Shown piece by piece: positions 37,010 to 47,003 of a stretch of 64,000 nucleotides of DNA (position 1 is the stretch's first letter; every line of letters begins with the position of its first letter). This stretch comes from Spirochaetes bacterium GWB1_60_80. GTDB taxonomy: Bacteria > Spirochaetota > Spirochaetia > Treponematales > UBA12059. The notes beneath the pieces were generated by a model. The model did no database searches and was not told the origin of the DNA. It worked only from the letters and a program-made list of their open reading frames with translations. The position numbers and the translations under genes are program-made. The stretch spans positions 24,724 to 88,723 of the forward strand of contig MIAR01000029.1 of the NCBI GenBank assembly GCA_001829185.1, in the 5' to 3' direction.

Positions 37010-37054
37010 TTTGAAGTGTTGAAAAGCCGCATTCGCGTTTTTCAACACCCTGTT
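37010..37054 (-). repeat. Half-copy of family A element after cheW
   Basis: 45 bp match the right part of the family A element almost exactly (TTTGAAGTGTTGAAAAGCCG onward to CAACACCCTGTT). It begins at the cheW TAA stop. Just upstream in plus coordinates (36971-36982) AGCCAATTTTGCG matches the core of the family B element. Confidence 0.75.
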
Positions 37055-37571
37055 AGGCCGACGGCGCGACGGAGGCTACTGCGGCCGCCGCAGTCACCGT
37101 GGCCGCCGCGTCGAGCGCGCCGGCTTCGTCGCGGCTGAAAATACGGTCGACATCCAGGATGATTATGAAGCGGTCATCCTTTTTACCGATGCACTTGATG
37201 AAATCGGCGTCGATCTTGCTACCAAAGCGGGGAGCCGGCTCAAGCTGATCCGGCTCCAGGTCAATCACTTCGTGTACCTCGTCGGTCAAAGCGCCGATTA
37301 CCAGTTGGTTGGCGCTGCCCTGGGCTATCTCGGTGACGATGATGGCCGTGTCGCGGCTGACTTCGGATTCGCTCAAGCCAAAGCGGATGCGCAGGTCCAC
37401 CACCGGGATGCCGGAACCGCGCACATTGATGAGCCCCTTCAGCCAATCGGCGGTCTTGGGCAGTTTAACCGGCTTGAGGTATTCCAGCACTTCGCGCACC
37501 TTGCTGACGGGAATGGCGTAACTGTCGCCATCGATGCCGAAAGTCAGATATTGGTTGTCTTTTTGTTCCAT
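37053..37571 (-). CDS. cheW: CheW coupling protein
   Basis: 172-residue CheW. YLTFGIDGDSYAIPVSKVRE, then LKPVKLPKTADWLKGLINVR and GSGIPVVDLRIRFGL, IGALTDEVHEVIDLEPDQL and GKKDDRFIIILDVDRIFS follow the CheW fold. An Ala-rich tail of about 20 residues is extra. It starts two bases after the upstream MCP stops. Its TAA stop overlaps a family A half-element. Confidence 0.93.
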   Translation of the reverse strand: MEQKDNQYLTFGIDGDSYAIPVSKVREVLEYLKPVKLPKTADWLKGLINVRGSGIPVVDLRIRFGLSESEVSRDTAIIVTEIAQGSANQLVIGALTDEVHEVIDLEPDQLEPAPRFGSKIDADFIKCIGKKDDRFIIILDVDRIFSRDEAGALDAAATVTAAAAVASVAPSA

Positions 37572-37573
37572 GG

Positions 37574-39307
37574 TTAGAACTCCTCAAAGTCGTCGTCGTT
37601 GGCCGGCTCCCGGCCTTTATCGGGACGGACCGTGATGGCCGTTCGGGACGAGGGTTTGGCCGAGTCGGCCGGCGGGGGGCTGGTTTTAGAAGCAGCCTGA
37701 TCGGCGCTGTGAGCGATCTGGACATGGTGTCGGCTCGCTACTGGCGCGACGGTAGCCGCTGGCCGCGTCGACGGGGACCGGGCTGCCGTCGGCGTGGCGT
37801 GGCTGCTAGCTTTACCGTTCTCAAGCTTGAAATAGGAGATGGCGTCGGCCAACTGCTCGGCCTGGCTGGACAGCTCCTCGGCCATGCTAGCCATTTCCTC
37901 GCTGGCGCTGGCATTCTGCTGGATAACGGTGTCCAGCTGGGTGACGGCCCGGGCAATCTGGTCGGCGCCGACGCTCTGCTCGCGACTGGCGGCGCTGATT
38001 TCCGATACCAGGTCGGCCGTCTTGCGGATATCCGGCACCACGGCGCCGATGCGGGTTCCGGCTTCCTCGGCCACGCTAACCGTGCTCTTGGACAGAGACA
38101 TGATCTCGCCGGCCGCCGTTTGACTACGCTCGGCCAGTTTGCGCACTTCGCTGGCCACCACCGCGAAACCCTTGCCGGCCTCACCGGCCCGGGCGGCCTC
38201 GATGGCCGCGTTCAGGGCCAGCAAGTTGGTCTGGCGGGCGATTTCCTCAATTATGTTGATCTTGTCGGCGATCTGGTTCATGGCCACCACCGCCTTGTTG
38301 ACGGCGGTAGCGCCTAACTCGGTGTCGCCGGCGGCCTTACGGGCCATACTCTCGGTAGCCTGGGCGTTGTCGGCGTTCTGCTTGATGGTGCTGGTCATTT
38401 CCTCGATGGACGAGGAGACTTCCTCGGCGCTGGTGGCCTGCTCGGTAGCGCCTTGGCTCATCTGTTGGGCGGTACTGGACATTTCCTGGCTGCCGGACGA
38501 AACGTTGGCACTGGAAGCCAGCACTGAGGCCACCAGGTCGCGCAAGGCCCGCATCATGCTTTGAATAGCCTTGGACAAGAGGCCGATCTCATCGACGCGC
38601 TTCAGGTAAAGCGGTGGCACCTCGTGCGTCAGGTCGCCATCCGCCACATAGGTGGTCAGCTTGACGGCCTCGCCCAGCGGCTTGGTGATGGATAGGGCAA
38701 GTAGGCTAGCCACAACCATGGCTACTACCAAAGCAAAGATGGCCACGATTATGCTGACCAAGACGGCCTGATTAGAGTACTCGTCGAATTGCGCGTCGGC
38801 GGCGTGTTGCTCTTCCTCCAACGATTGGGTGATGGCCGTCAAAGGAGTAATAAAAAGATCAATCAGGTTGTCGATTTCCCCATCCAGTTCCCGGATTTGA
38901 AGAGTAACTTCGGCAGACTGTTGCAAGGCCGGCATGAGCCGAGTCTCAACCAAGGCAACAATCTTCTCAAAGGCGTCGTCAACTTGTTCCATGAGGGCCA
39001 CTTCGCGCTCGGTCTCTACCAGGGTATCCAAGCTAATGAGCTGCGCTAAAATTTCGGTCTTTTCAGCCTCCCAATCCCTTTGCGAAGTAGCAAGGTCACG
39101 ATTGATGATGGCGTCGGCCACAATCTGATAGGCCTTAACCGGCGAGCTCATCATGTGGGCCAAAAAAACGGCATCCGTAGCGCGGGCGGCCCCTTCATCC
39201 TGCAGTGTTTTCAATCGAACCTGATACATAATGCCAATTACTACCAAGGCAATCATCAAGAGTACGACAAAGCCAAAGCCTGCCAGAAGCTTACTGCCAA
39301 TTTTCAT
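37574..39307 (-). CDS. Methyl-accepting chemotaxis protein with C-terminal tether motif
   Basis: 577-residue transmembrane chemoreceptor. First membrane helix [20 protein letters not shown]; helical periplasmic sensor (about residues 31-190) of four-helix-bundle type; second helix [24 protein letters not shown] ([20 protein letters not shown]); signalling hairpin with [21 protein letters not shown] 70-residue Ser/Pro/Thr-rich linker ends in DDDFEEF, which fits the x-aromatic-x-x-aromatic pentapeptide that tethers CheR and CheB in other bacteria. ATG 39307 has AAGGG six bases upstream. The hairpin region is nearly identical to that of the second MCP. Confidence 0.92.
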   Translation of the reverse strand: MKIGSKLLAGFGFVVLLMIALVVIGIMYQVRLKTLQDEGAARATDAVFLAHMMSSPVKAYQIVADAIINRDLATSQRDWEAEKTEILAQLISLDTLVETEREVALMEQVDDAFEKIVALVETRLMPALQQSAEVTLQIRELDGEIDNLIDLFITPLTAITQSLEEEQHAADAQFDEYSNQAVLVSIIVAIFALVVAMVVASLLALSITKPLGEAVKLTTYVADGDLTHEVPPLYLKRVDEIGLLSKAIQSMMRALRDLVASVLASSANVSSGSQEMSSTAQQMSQGATEQATSAEEVSSSIEEMTSTIKQNADNAQATESMARKAAGDTELGATAVNKAVVAMNQIADKINIIEEIARQTNLLALNAAIEAARAGEAGKGFAVVASEVRKLAERSQTAAGEIMSLSKSTVSVAEEAGTRIGAVVPDIRKTADLVSEISAASREQSVGADQIARAVTQLDTVIQQNASASEEMASMAEELSSQAEQLADAISYFKLENGKASSHATPTAARSPSTRPAATVAPVASRHHVQIAHSADQAASKTSPPPADSAKPSSRTAITVRPDKGREPANDDDFEEF

Positions 39308-39431
39308 CTTGACCCTTTCTCTTACCAACCCGTCACCAGACGGCACCCGCCCGGGCAATCCCCAAAGACTGGGCGCCTCCCTAAAAGTATAAAGTCAAAA
39401 AAACCATTTGCAAGAGAAATTAGACTTTTAT

Positions 39432-41438
39432 TTACTTAACCCAGGGTCCTGCCATAGACACCAGGGCTGCTTGGGCCAGCCGCTTAGCGCTTCGGCTAGC
39501 CGGCTGACCGGAGTGGCTACCGGACAGGCCGCCGGCTAGGAGCGCCCGAGCGCTGCCTCCTAGCTTGAAATAGGCGATAGCCTCGGCCAGCTGCTCAGAC
39601 TGGCCGGACAGCTCCTCGGCCATGCTGGCCATTTCCTCGCTGGCGCTGGCATTCTGCTGGATGACCGTGTCCAACTGGGTAACGGCCTTGGCAATCTGGT
39701 CGGTGCCGACGCTTTGCTCACGGCTGGCAGCGCTGATCTCGGCCACCAGGTTGGCCGTCTGACGGATATCCGGCACCATGGCGCCGATGCGCGCTCCAGC
39801 CTCCTTGGCCACGCTGACCGTGCTCTTGGACAAAGACATGATCTCGCCGGCCGCGCCCTGACTGCGCTCGGCCAGCTTGCGCACCTCGCTGGCCACCACG
39901 GCGAAGCCCTTGCCGGCCTCCCCGGCCCGGGCGGCCTCGATGGCCGCGTTCAGGGCCAAAAGGTTGGTTTGGCGGGCGATTTCTTCTATGATAATGATTT
40001 TGTCGGCGATCTGGTTCATGGCTGCCAAGGCCTTGTTGACAGCTAGAGCGCCCAGCTCGGCGTCATTGGCGGCCTGACGAGCCAGGCTCTCGGTAGCTTG
40101 GGCGTTGTCGGCATTCTGCTTAATGGTGCTGGTCATTTCTTCGATAGACGAGGAGACTTCCTCGGCGCTGGCGGCTTGCTCGGTGGCGCCCTGGCTCATC
40201 TGTTGGGCGGTGCTGGACATCTGTTGGCTGCCGGCCGAGACGTTTGCGGTCGCGCTTTGCACCGTCCCGACGACCGCCATCAGCTTTTCCTGCATCCGGC
40301 GCAGGGCATCGGCCAAGAGGCCGATTTCGTCGTGCTGATGGACGGCCAAGGCGCCAGTCATATCACCCTCGGCCAGTCGGGCGGCAAAGGCCACGCCCAA
40401 GGCCACCGGCTGGGTAATGCCCCGGGTCAAGGTTATACCGAGGAACAAGGCCAGTACCAGGCCGACGGTCAAGCCGATCATAGCCACCGCCTGGGCGCGC
40501 GCCCCTTCCAGCGTGGCCGACTGGACCGCCGCCTCGGCCTCGGCCTGGTTCAGCTCGATGAGCTTGTTGAGTAGATCGATAGCCGCATTCTGCTTTTCGA
40601 CGGCCAGCGTCAAGGCCTCAAGGCTCATGGCGTCGTACAAATCGACCACCCGGGCGGCCTCGGCCTTCAAGGACCCGAAAAGCCCGATCACGGCCAAGGC
40701 GTTCGGCTTGATGGTCGACTCGAACAGCTGAATCGCCTCGCCTCGGAATCCGCCGGCCAGCAGCTGGCGAAAACGCGATACCTCTTGATGGAAGGGGTCA
40801 TGATGCTGGGGCAGACGGCTCAGCGCAGCCTGGATTTCGGCGTTATCGGCGGTGAAACTGGCCAACCATTGCCCAAAGCGGCAGGCCGTCGGGTCGGTAC
40901 CGCCGGAGAAGCCCTGGCCGGAGATAAGCTGGGTAGCCAACTGGTCGATCAGTATATAATGGTCGTGGATGAAGCCTTGGATTTGGCTGACAAAGGCATC
41001 CGGATTGAGGATGCCGATGGCATCTATCTGAATTGACCGTTCCACAAAACGGTTATTGAGGGCGATCCACTCCTCCCAGGCCGGCTTAAAGTCCCGCCAG
41101 AGGGCCGTTTCTTCTGGCGTATGCGGCAAGGCCTCGTAAACCATCCAGGCAATCTGGTAGCGCTCCCCAGCGGCCACGATATTGGCGTACTGTCTCTCTC
41201 GATCTGTCCAGCCCAGGCGTACATTGAGCAGCGTGCGTAAGGCGATGCGGATGGTATTGCTCTCTATCTTGAGAATCAGCAAATTTTGGATCGCGGGCAG
41301 CCGCGCATGGCCGATTGACTCGATATGGCCGTTGACCTGCATGATGCCGGCAATGCCGAACAGGCTAACCACCACCACGATAGCCGCCACCAAACCGAAG
41401 CCGCCGATGAGTTTGACGCCCAACTTAACGTTTTTCAT
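39432..41438 (-). CDS. Methyl-accepting chemotaxis protein with CZB-like sensor
   Basis: 668-residue chemoreceptor. Membrane helix 1 ([20 protein letters not shown]), a long periplasmic region, membrane helix 2 ([20 protein letters not shown]), HAMP, and the signalling hairpin [20 protein letters not shown]. The periplasmic part contains the pattern HDHY (158-161), [10 protein letters not shown] (186-195), then HHDPFH (212-217), which resembles the chemoreceptor zinc-binding (CZB) domain with His-Cys-His-His ligands. ATG 41438 has GGAGG six bases upstream. The C-terminus (PWVK) lacks the tether pentapeptide. Upstream is a 9-bp inverted repeat AACTTATGG / CCATAAGTT at 41521-41581. Confidence 0.9.
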   Translation of the reverse strand: MKNVKLGVKLIGGFGLVAAIVVVVSLFGIAGIMQVNGHIESIGHARLPAIQNLLILKIESNTIRIALRTLLNVRLGWTDRERQYANIVAAGERYQIAWMVYEALPHTPEETALWRDFKPAWEEWIALNNRFVERSIQIDAIGILNPDAFVSQIQGFIHDHYILIDQLATQLISGQGFSGGTDPTACRFGQWLASFTADNAEIQAALSRLPQHHDPFHQEVSRFRQLLAGGFRGEAIQLFESTIKPNALAVIGLFGSLKAEAARVVDLYDAMSLEALTLAVEKQNAAIDLLNKLIELNQAEAEAAVQSATLEGARAQAVAMIGLTVGLVLALFLGITLTRGITQPVALGVAFAARLAEGDMTGALAVHQHDEIGLLADALRRMQEKLMAVVGTVQSATANVSAGSQQMSSTAQQMSQGATEQAASAEEVSSSIEEMTSTIKQNADNAQATESLARQAANDAELGALAVNKALAAMNQIADKIIIIEEIARQTNLLALNAAIEAARAGEAGKGFAVVASEVRKLAERSQGAAGEIMSLSKSTVSVAKEAGARIGAMVPDIRQTANLVAEISAASREQSVGTDQIAKAVTQLDTVIQQNASASEEMASMAEELSGQSEQLAEAIAYFKLGGSARALLAGGLSGSHSGQPASRSAKRLAQAALVSMAGPWVK

Positions 41439-41643
41439 GACCCAGCCTCCTGGAGCTATCGCCAGTTTGGACAAGGGAAGAAACCTAATGAAATAGGCAA
41501 CAGCTTTTCATATCAGTTTAACTTATGGCGGCGGGTATGCAAGCAAATTAGGATATTTTTTTTCTTAACTTCCATAAGTTGGAGGAGATATTAAAAATTT
41601 AAGCGAGCAAGCGACCAGGCGGCTCTCCGCCAGAGGGCAGGCG

Positions 41644-43560
41644 TCAATCCAGGATTTCCACGAACAGGCTGTCCTGGATGGCCAGGACATAGTAGCGGAC
41701 CATACCGCGCGCCCCCCATCCGGGCGCGGGGGTTGTACCGCCAAAATCGAAGGCTTTGCGTCCCAACCAGAAGACTTGCCGGTTGCTGTCGGCCACCACC
41801 GCCAAAACCTGGCCAGCGCGGCTGACACTGGCTAGTCGTCCGCCGGCATACTCGATAGTCAGGTCAAAGTCGCGGTCCGGGCGGCTGGCGAAGCGCCAGG
41901 TTTGTACCCCTCCGGCGCCAGGAGTGAGGCTCAAGTCATAGTGGCCGTCGCGGTCCAGGTCCCAGTTGCGCGTGAACGGAGAGACCAACAGCTCGCGGTA
42001 ATCGAAAAAGCCGTCGCCGAGGCTGTCGATATCGATGTAGACGGCCAGCGGTTGTAGGGTTGAGTCAAGCGACCAGGCGCGCCGGGCCTCGTACCAGCCA
42101 TCGCCGTTCAGGTCCAGTTCCTCGGAACGCACCAGGCCGTTCTGGTCATGGAGGGCCCGGCTGACTAGGCCATAGCGGTCGCTGTACCAGGACTGCAGCG
42201 GCAGCCCGTTATAGAGGCTGGCCGAGCGGGTATGGCTGTCGGCCACCTCGTCGACCCGGCCGGCCAGCCTGGCCAGGGCCCGTTCCGAGGGCGGATCGAT
42301 GGCGCGCAGCTGCATGGTATACAGGCCGGCGGCCGCGCTGTCGGCAACCAGCTGGTACTGCAGCATGGGCCAGGCCAGAGCGCGCAGCGGCAGCTGGTAA
42401 CGGCGGGTCACCCCGTCCTGGCGGATGTAGACGGTGGCCAGCCAGGGCCAGGTCTGGTATTCCAGGCTCAGGCTGACGCTGCCCGGGTACAGGGCGATGC
42501 GCTCCACCCGGCCCTCCAGGAAGTAGGCCTCGCCGTCTACCCGCCCGTCCTGGTCGCTATCCAGCGTCAGACTGGTAATCAGGCCTGATTGATACTGGAC
42601 AATTTGCTCGACGATGCCGTCGTGGTTCCAGTCGCTGGCCAGCTGGCCGGTATAGTCCTGAAAGGCCCGGGCAAAGGCCGCACGCGCGGCGTCGTCCTTC
42701 AGTAAATGATAGATAACCGGCAAGTCGCCGTCCTCCGGGATGTAGCGGCCGGAAAACAGTTCCTCAACCGCCCGCTGGTCGTCGATCAGGCCCAGGGTCA
42801 AGGCCAGGCGGGTGGCGCGGGCGTTGGGTTCTTGCATGGCGCGGTACTCGCGCAACAGGTAACGCCGTTCCGACAGCTCTGGCACGAAGGGCACCAGGGC
42901 CAGGGCCAGGGCCGGTTGGCTGGTAGCCAGGGCCGGCAGCAAGCGCAGCAGGCGCTCGACGACGGCCGCCTCGGCCGCGGTCCTGAAGTCTTCGTCCAGC
43001 TGATGCAGCCAGGGCACCAGCGCCGCCGACTGTTCCGGGTACAGGTCTAAAAACTGGTGCAGCTGGACGAAAAGCTCATCCTGTTGGCCAGCCAGCCGCA
43101 AGGCTTCGATGCGCAGGCGCAAGACCCGCTCCTCCGGCACTTGGTCGGCCAGAAAATGCAGGGCGGCTTCATAATGCTTGGTTTGCAGCATGACCAGGGC
43201 GTACAGCCAGGCGGCCTCGGCCCGCCGGTAGTAGAAAAAGTGGTTGTTTAGTAGCGCCGTCTCCAGGTAGGGAATTAGGCTGGCCAGGCTTTGGCCGCTC
43301 TGCCAGCCGCACAACGCCCGCAAGTAGGCGGCATCGGCGTGGTCGGGTAGAAAACGCAGGGCCTCGTCCAAGAGGGCGATGGCTTCCGGCCACAGCTGGC
43401 GCTGGGCGGCGCGGCGGGCTTGCTCGACGTAGCTGTTGGAAAACTGGAGGTCGAGCGATGGCCGCTGGCCTGGGGCCTCCGGCGCCGTCTGGGCCGACAG
43501 CGGACTGGGCGCGCCCAGTAGCAGGCTGCCGACCAAGGCCAAAACCCCGGCCCAATGCAA
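41644..43560 (-). CDS. Exported TPR protein with DxDxDG calcium-type loops
   Basis: About 638 residues. An N-terminal signal segment (WAGVLALVGSLLLGAPSPLSA) is followed by tetratricopeptide-like helical repeats (residues 45-300) and a beta-rich C-terminal half with five acidic loops: SDWNHDG (310), DSDQDG (334), DLNGDG (483), DIDSLGDG (510) and DLDRDG (534), of the kind that bind Ca2+. I cannot name a function. The start is uncertain: TTG 43560 lies 58 bases after the ftsH stop, with no ribosome-binding site; ATG 43674 inside ftsH would add a polar N-terminal extension. It is probably co-transcribed with ftsH and located in the periplasm or outer membrane. Confidence 0.65.
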   Translation of the reverse strand: MHWAGVLALVGSLLLGAPSPLSAQTAPEAPGQRPSLDLQFSNSYVEQARRAAQRQLWPEAIALLDEALRFLPDHADAAYLRALCGWQSGQSLASLIPYLETALLNNHFFYYRRAEAAWLYALVMLQTKHYEAALHFLADQVPEERVLRLRIEALRLAGQQDELFVQLHQFLDLYPEQSAALVPWLHQLDEDFRTAAEAAVVERLLRLLPALATSQPALALALVPFVPELSERRYLLREYRAMQEPNARATRLALTLGLIDDQRAVEELFSGRYIPEDGDLPVIYHLLKDDAARAAFARAFQDYTGQLASDWNHDGIVEQIVQYQSGLITSLTLDSDQDGRVDGEAYFLEGRVERIALYPGSVSLSLEYQTWPWLATVYIRQDGVTRRYQLPLRALAWPMLQYQLVADSAAAGLYTMQLRAIDPPSERALARLAGRVDEVADSHTRSASLYNGLPLQSWYSDRYGLVSRALHDQNGLVRSEELDLNGDGWYEARRAWSLDSTLQPLAVYIDIDSLGDGFFDYRELLVSPFTRNWDLDRDGHYDLSLTPGAGGVQTWRFASRPDRDFDLTIEYAGGRLASVSRAGQVLAVVADSNRQVFWLGRKAFDFGGTTPAPGWGARGMVRYYVLAIQDSLFVEILD

Positions 43561-43618
43561 AAACGCCGGCCGCCCGGCGGTTGTACCGCGGGCTGCCGGC
43601 GCCGTGCCGGTAAGGCTG

Positions 43619-45487
43619 TTAGAACTCGAGCGATACCCGCTTGGGGAAGCCGAACATGGTCCTGATTTCGTCATCCTCCAGGGTCTCCTTCTTGATGAGC
43701 TCTTGGGCCATCTGTTCCAGCTGGTCGCGGTGCTGCTTGAGAATTTCGAACGCGGCCTTGCGGCCATCTTCCAGAATGCGATGCACGGCATTGTCGATCT
43801 TCCGGGCGGTGTCTTCCGAATAGTCCTTGTGGCGGGCGATTTCCTTGCCCAGGAAAATCGGCTCGTCTTCCTGCCCGTAGGCGACCGGTCCCAGTTCCTC
43901 GTCCATGCCCCACTCGCAGGCCATCTTGTGGGCCATGGTGGTAGCCTGCTTGATGTCGTTGGCCGTGCCGGTGGTCGTCTCGTTGAAGATCAGGCTCTCG
44001 GCCGCGAAACCGCCGTACGAAATGACGATCCGGTCGCGCAACCAACCCCGGCCGCGCGAGTAGACGTCGCGGTCCGGCAACGAAAAGGCCATGCCCAGGG
44101 CCCGCCCGCGCGGGATGATGGTCACCTTATGCAAAGGATCGGCATTATCGAGGTAATAATGAAGCAAAGCGTGGCCGGCCTCGTGGTAGGCGGTGGCCAT
44201 CTTCTCTTCTTCGGTGATGGCCATGGAGGTGCGGGCGATACCCATCAAAATCTTGTCGCGGGCCTCTTCCATGTCGTCCATGTTGACCAGGTCGCGCCCC
44301 TTGCGGACGGCAAACAGGGCGGCCTCGTTGACTAGATTGGCCAGGTCGGCGCCGCTCATGCCGGGCGTGGCGCGGGCGATGCGCTGGGCGTCGATATCCG
44401 GGTCGATCGGCACCTTGGCCATGTGAATCTTGAGGATGTCCTCGCGCTCTTTGACGTCGGGCATGGCGACCACCACCTGGCGGTCGAAACGGCCCGGGCG
44501 CAACAGCGCCGGATCGAGCACGTCCGGCCGGTTGGTGGCGGCCAGCAGGATGACGCCGTCCTTGGTGTCAAAGCCGTCCATTTCCACCAGCATCTGGTTG
44601 AGGGTCTGCTCGCGTTCGTCGTGACCGCCGCCGTAACCGGCGCCACGCGTCCGGCCGACCGCGTCCAGCTCGTCGATAAAGATGATACACGGCGCGCTCT
44701 TGCGGCCCTGTTCGAACAGGTCGCGCACCCGGCTGGCGCCGACGCCGACGAACATCTCCACGAAATCGGAACCGGACATATGGAAGAAGGGCACATCGGC
44801 CTCGCCGGCCACGGCCTTGGCCAACAAGGTTTTGCCGGTGCCGGGCAAGCCGACCAAGAGCACGCCCTTGGGAATGCGGGCGCCGATCTTGAGGAATTTC
44901 TGCGGGTTCTTGAGGTAGTCCACCACCTCGGTCAACTCGTACTTGGCCTCGACCTGGCCGGCGACGTCGGCGAAGGTGGTCTTCTTGGCGCTGTCCTGGT
45001 ACCGTTTGGCCTTGCTGCGGCCGAAGGTGAAGGCCTTGTTGTTGCCCTGGAACTGGCGGAACATCATAAAGAACAGGAAGAAGCCCAGCACCCAGGGCAA
45101 GAGCTCCAGGATGATGCGGAAGGGGCTGGCGCTGCTCAGGCTGCCCTCGACCCGAACCTGCTTCTCGCGCAACAGATCGAGCAGGGCATAGTCGTAGTAC
45201 GGTATTTGGGTCTGGAATTCCTGGACCTCGCCGCCGCGGCCCTTGAGGGTGCCTTGGATGTTCAGCTGGTCAATGATCTTGACCGACTGGACGGTGCCTT
45301 CGTCCAGATGGACCAAAAATTGCGAATACGGCAAGGGGTTGCTCGGGGCGCGGCCGTCGAACAACAGGTACATCGAGGTAACGGCGATGAGGCCGATGAA
45401 GATCAGCAGCGACAGCCGGCCGGGCCTGGCTTGCGGCTGGTCCGGCTTTTTGGGAAGTTTTCCATTATCGTCATCATCAAATTGCAT
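43619..45487 (-). CDS. ftsH: ATP-dependent zinc metalloprotease FtsH
   Basis: Membrane AAA+ protease for quality control. 622 residues: helix 1 [20 protein letters not shown], small periplasmic domain, helix 2 [21 protein letters not shown] domain with Walker [17 protein letters not shown], Walker [12 protein letters not shown], arginine-finger region [10 protein letters not shown], and zinc-protease HEAGH in [17 protein letters not shown] 45487 was chosen; an in-frame TTG at 45496 is closer to AAAGGAG. It overlaps the end of tilS, as in many bacteria. Acidic N-terminus [15 protein letters not shown] is unusual but cytoplasmic. Confidence 0.96.
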   Translation of the reverse strand: MQFDDDDNGKLPKKPDQPQARPGRLSLLIFIGLIAVTSMYLLFDGRAPSNPLPYSQFLVHLDEGTVQSVKIIDQLNIQGTLKGRGGEVQEFQTQIPYYDYALLDLLREKQVRVEGSLSSASPFRIILELLPWVLGFFLFFMMFRQFQGNNKAFTFGRSKAKRYQDSAKKTTFADVAGQVEAKYELTEVVDYLKNPQKFLKIGARIPKGVLLVGLPGTGKTLLAKAVAGEADVPFFHMSGSDFVEMFVGVGASRVRDLFEQGRKSAPCIIFIDELDAVGRTRGAGYGGGHDEREQTLNQMLVEMDGFDTKDGVILLAATNRPDVLDPALLRPGRFDRQVVVAMPDVKEREDILKIHMAKVPIDPDIDAQRIARATPGMSGADLANLVNEAALFAVRKGRDLVNMDDMEEARDKILMGIARTSMAITEEEKMATAYHEAGHALLHYYLDNADPLHKVTIIPRGRALGMAFSLPDRDVYSRGRGWLRDRIVISYGGFAAESLIFNETTTGTANDIKQATTMAHKMACEWGMDEELGPVAYGQEDEPIFLGKEIARHKDYSEDTARKIDNAVHRILEDGRKAAFEILKQHRDQLEQMAQELIKKETLEDDEIRTMFGFPKRVSLEF

Positions 45488-46868
45488 CGTTGGCAACGAC
45501 TCCTTTCAATTCCATGAACCACCAGGCCACCGGCGTTGCGGCTAGCAAGGCGGGATTATATCGGTACAGGTCACGAGCTCCGAACTGGGCGCCCAAGACA
45601 GCCACCAGGCCTGCCTCATCCTCGATCACTGGCACCAGCTCGCGTTGCCCGGCCGACAGCTTTAGGCTGGACAGCAGACTATCCAGCCTGGTAACGCCAT
45701 GCCGGCGTTGGATAAGGTCGCCAGGACGCCTGGTCCGTACCAGGCATGGCAGGCGCAGGGCATCGGCGCGGATGCCCTGGCCGTCGGTATTGCCGCTGAT
45801 CTCCAGGCTCAGGCCAAAGCCTAGCCGATAGCTACCCGATCCGGAAACCGACAGCGCATAGCCCGAGGCCGAGCCAGGGTCGGCCTGGTCCCGCTTCGCG
45901 GCGCGGGCCTGCACGGCAATTCTCGACTGGTAACAATATAGCGAAATACCGTGCCCTTCGGCCAGTAGAGGACCGCCTTTTTCGCGGGAAACCGCTTGCT
46001 GCACAAAAGCCCACGGCAAGCGCTCAGCCAGGTGTCCGGCCAAACGGTAGACCAGGCGCAGGCGGATAGCCAGCGGTTGGGCCCAGAAACGCTGGCGGTC
46101 AACCCACCAGGCGCCGGGGCGGCCTTCCAGGCAGGCGGCGGCCTGGTCCTCGAGGGCCTGGTCATCGATGGTCATCTTGGCGGCCACGGTGCGCAGGGCG
46201 GCCTGATAATGGGGGAAAACCGTACGCAGCGCCGGCATGATTTGCTGCCGCAGCCGGTTCCGCAGGTACTCGGCCGCCAGATTGGTGGAATCGGTGCTGT
46301 AGGGGCACCCCGACAGCGCCAGGTAGGCTACTACCTCGGCTTTTGACAAGGCCAGAAACGGCCGCAGCAAGGTGTTGCCGGCGGCCGGGATACCGCGCAG
46401 GCCGGCGCTGCCCGAACCGCCCATAAAGCGCATTACCATGGTTTCAGCCTGGTCGTCGGCGGTATGGGCGGTCAGGATGGCTTGGCAGCCGCTTTCCAGC
46501 CGGGCGGCCTCCAGGGCGGCATACCGAAAATGGCGGGCAGCCGCCTCGATGCCGCCGTCCGGCCGGCCCCGGGCCGCGGCGGCGATCTGGCCATCAGCCG
46601 CCGTCTTGACCACCAGCGTCAGCCCAAGCCGCCGGCAGACCGCCTCGGCCAGGGCTTGTTCGGCGGCCAGTTCGGCAGCCGGACGCAGGCGATGGTTGAC
46701 CCAACAGGCCACGACGCCGGCCGCGCCAGCTGGGTGGGTAGCCCGGGCGGCCAGCAGCAGGGCTGTCGAATCCGGCCCGGCCGAATAGGCCACCAGGGCG
46801 CGTTCCAGTCCCGGATGGGCCTTCCAACAGGCCGCCAGCGCCCGTTCCACCGCCTGATCGGGCATCAT
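45477..46868 (-). CDS. tilS: tRNA(Ile)-lysidine synthase
   Basis: Makes lysidine at C34 of the tRNA-Ile that reads AUA. 463 residues. The N-type ATP-pyrophosphatase P-loop reads LVAYSAGPDSTALLLAARA (SGGxDS form altered to SAGPDS, accepted in the family). Other conserved pieces are ACWVNHRLRP, ILTAHTADDQAETMVMRFMG, LLRPFLALSKAEV and NRLRQQIMP. The C-terminal domain ends with the TilS_C pattern (VRTRRPGDLIQR, LVPVIEDEAGLVAVLGAQF). It overlaps ftsH by 11 bases, a common arrangement. Confidence 0.93.
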   Translation of the reverse strand: MMPDQAVERALAACWKAHPGLERALVAYSAGPDSTALLLAARATHPAGAAGVVACWVNHRLRPAAELAAEQALAEAVCRRLGLTLVVKTAADGQIAAAARGRPDGGIEAAARHFRYAALEAARLESGCQAILTAHTADDQAETMVMRFMGGSGSAGLRGIPAAGNTLLRPFLALSKAEVVAYLALSGCPYSTDSTNLAAEYLRNRLRQQIMPALRTVFPHYQAALRTVAAKMTIDDQALEDQAAACLEGRPGAWWVDRQRFWAQPLAIRLRLVYRLAGHLAERLPWAFVQQAVSREKGGPLLAEGHGISLYCYQSRIAVQARAAKRDQADPGSASGYALSVSGSGSYRLGFGLSLEISGNTDGQGIRADALRLPCLVRTRRPGDLIQRRHGVTRLDSLLSSLKLSAGQRELVPVIEDEAGLVAVLGAQFGARDLYRYNPALLAATPVAWWFMELKGVVANDAI

Positions 46869-46940
46869 GGACGCCCCACCCGATCAAGTCGGCCATTCCG
46901 ACCGGCGGGGTACAGGCGACGGTAGCCTGGGCCGCCGCCT

Positions 46941-46975
46941 GAAAAGACAAAAGACCGCCCGCGGGGGACGGCCTT
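46941..46975 (-). terminator. Rho-independent terminator of rplY
   Basis: Minus strand: 10-bp stem AAGGCCGTCC / GGGCGGTCTT with two G-U pairs and a 5-base loop, followed by TTTGTCTTTT. It lies 28 bases after the rplY stop and separates it from tilS. Confidence 0.85.
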
Positions 46976-47003
46976 CTGCCATGAGAAAAAGGTAACGGGA
47001 AAG

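Noticed and set aside
41438..41600. Sigma-28 promoter before the second MCP
   Set aside because: Only a partial GCCATAAG match and a poor upstream box; too weak to report as a feature.
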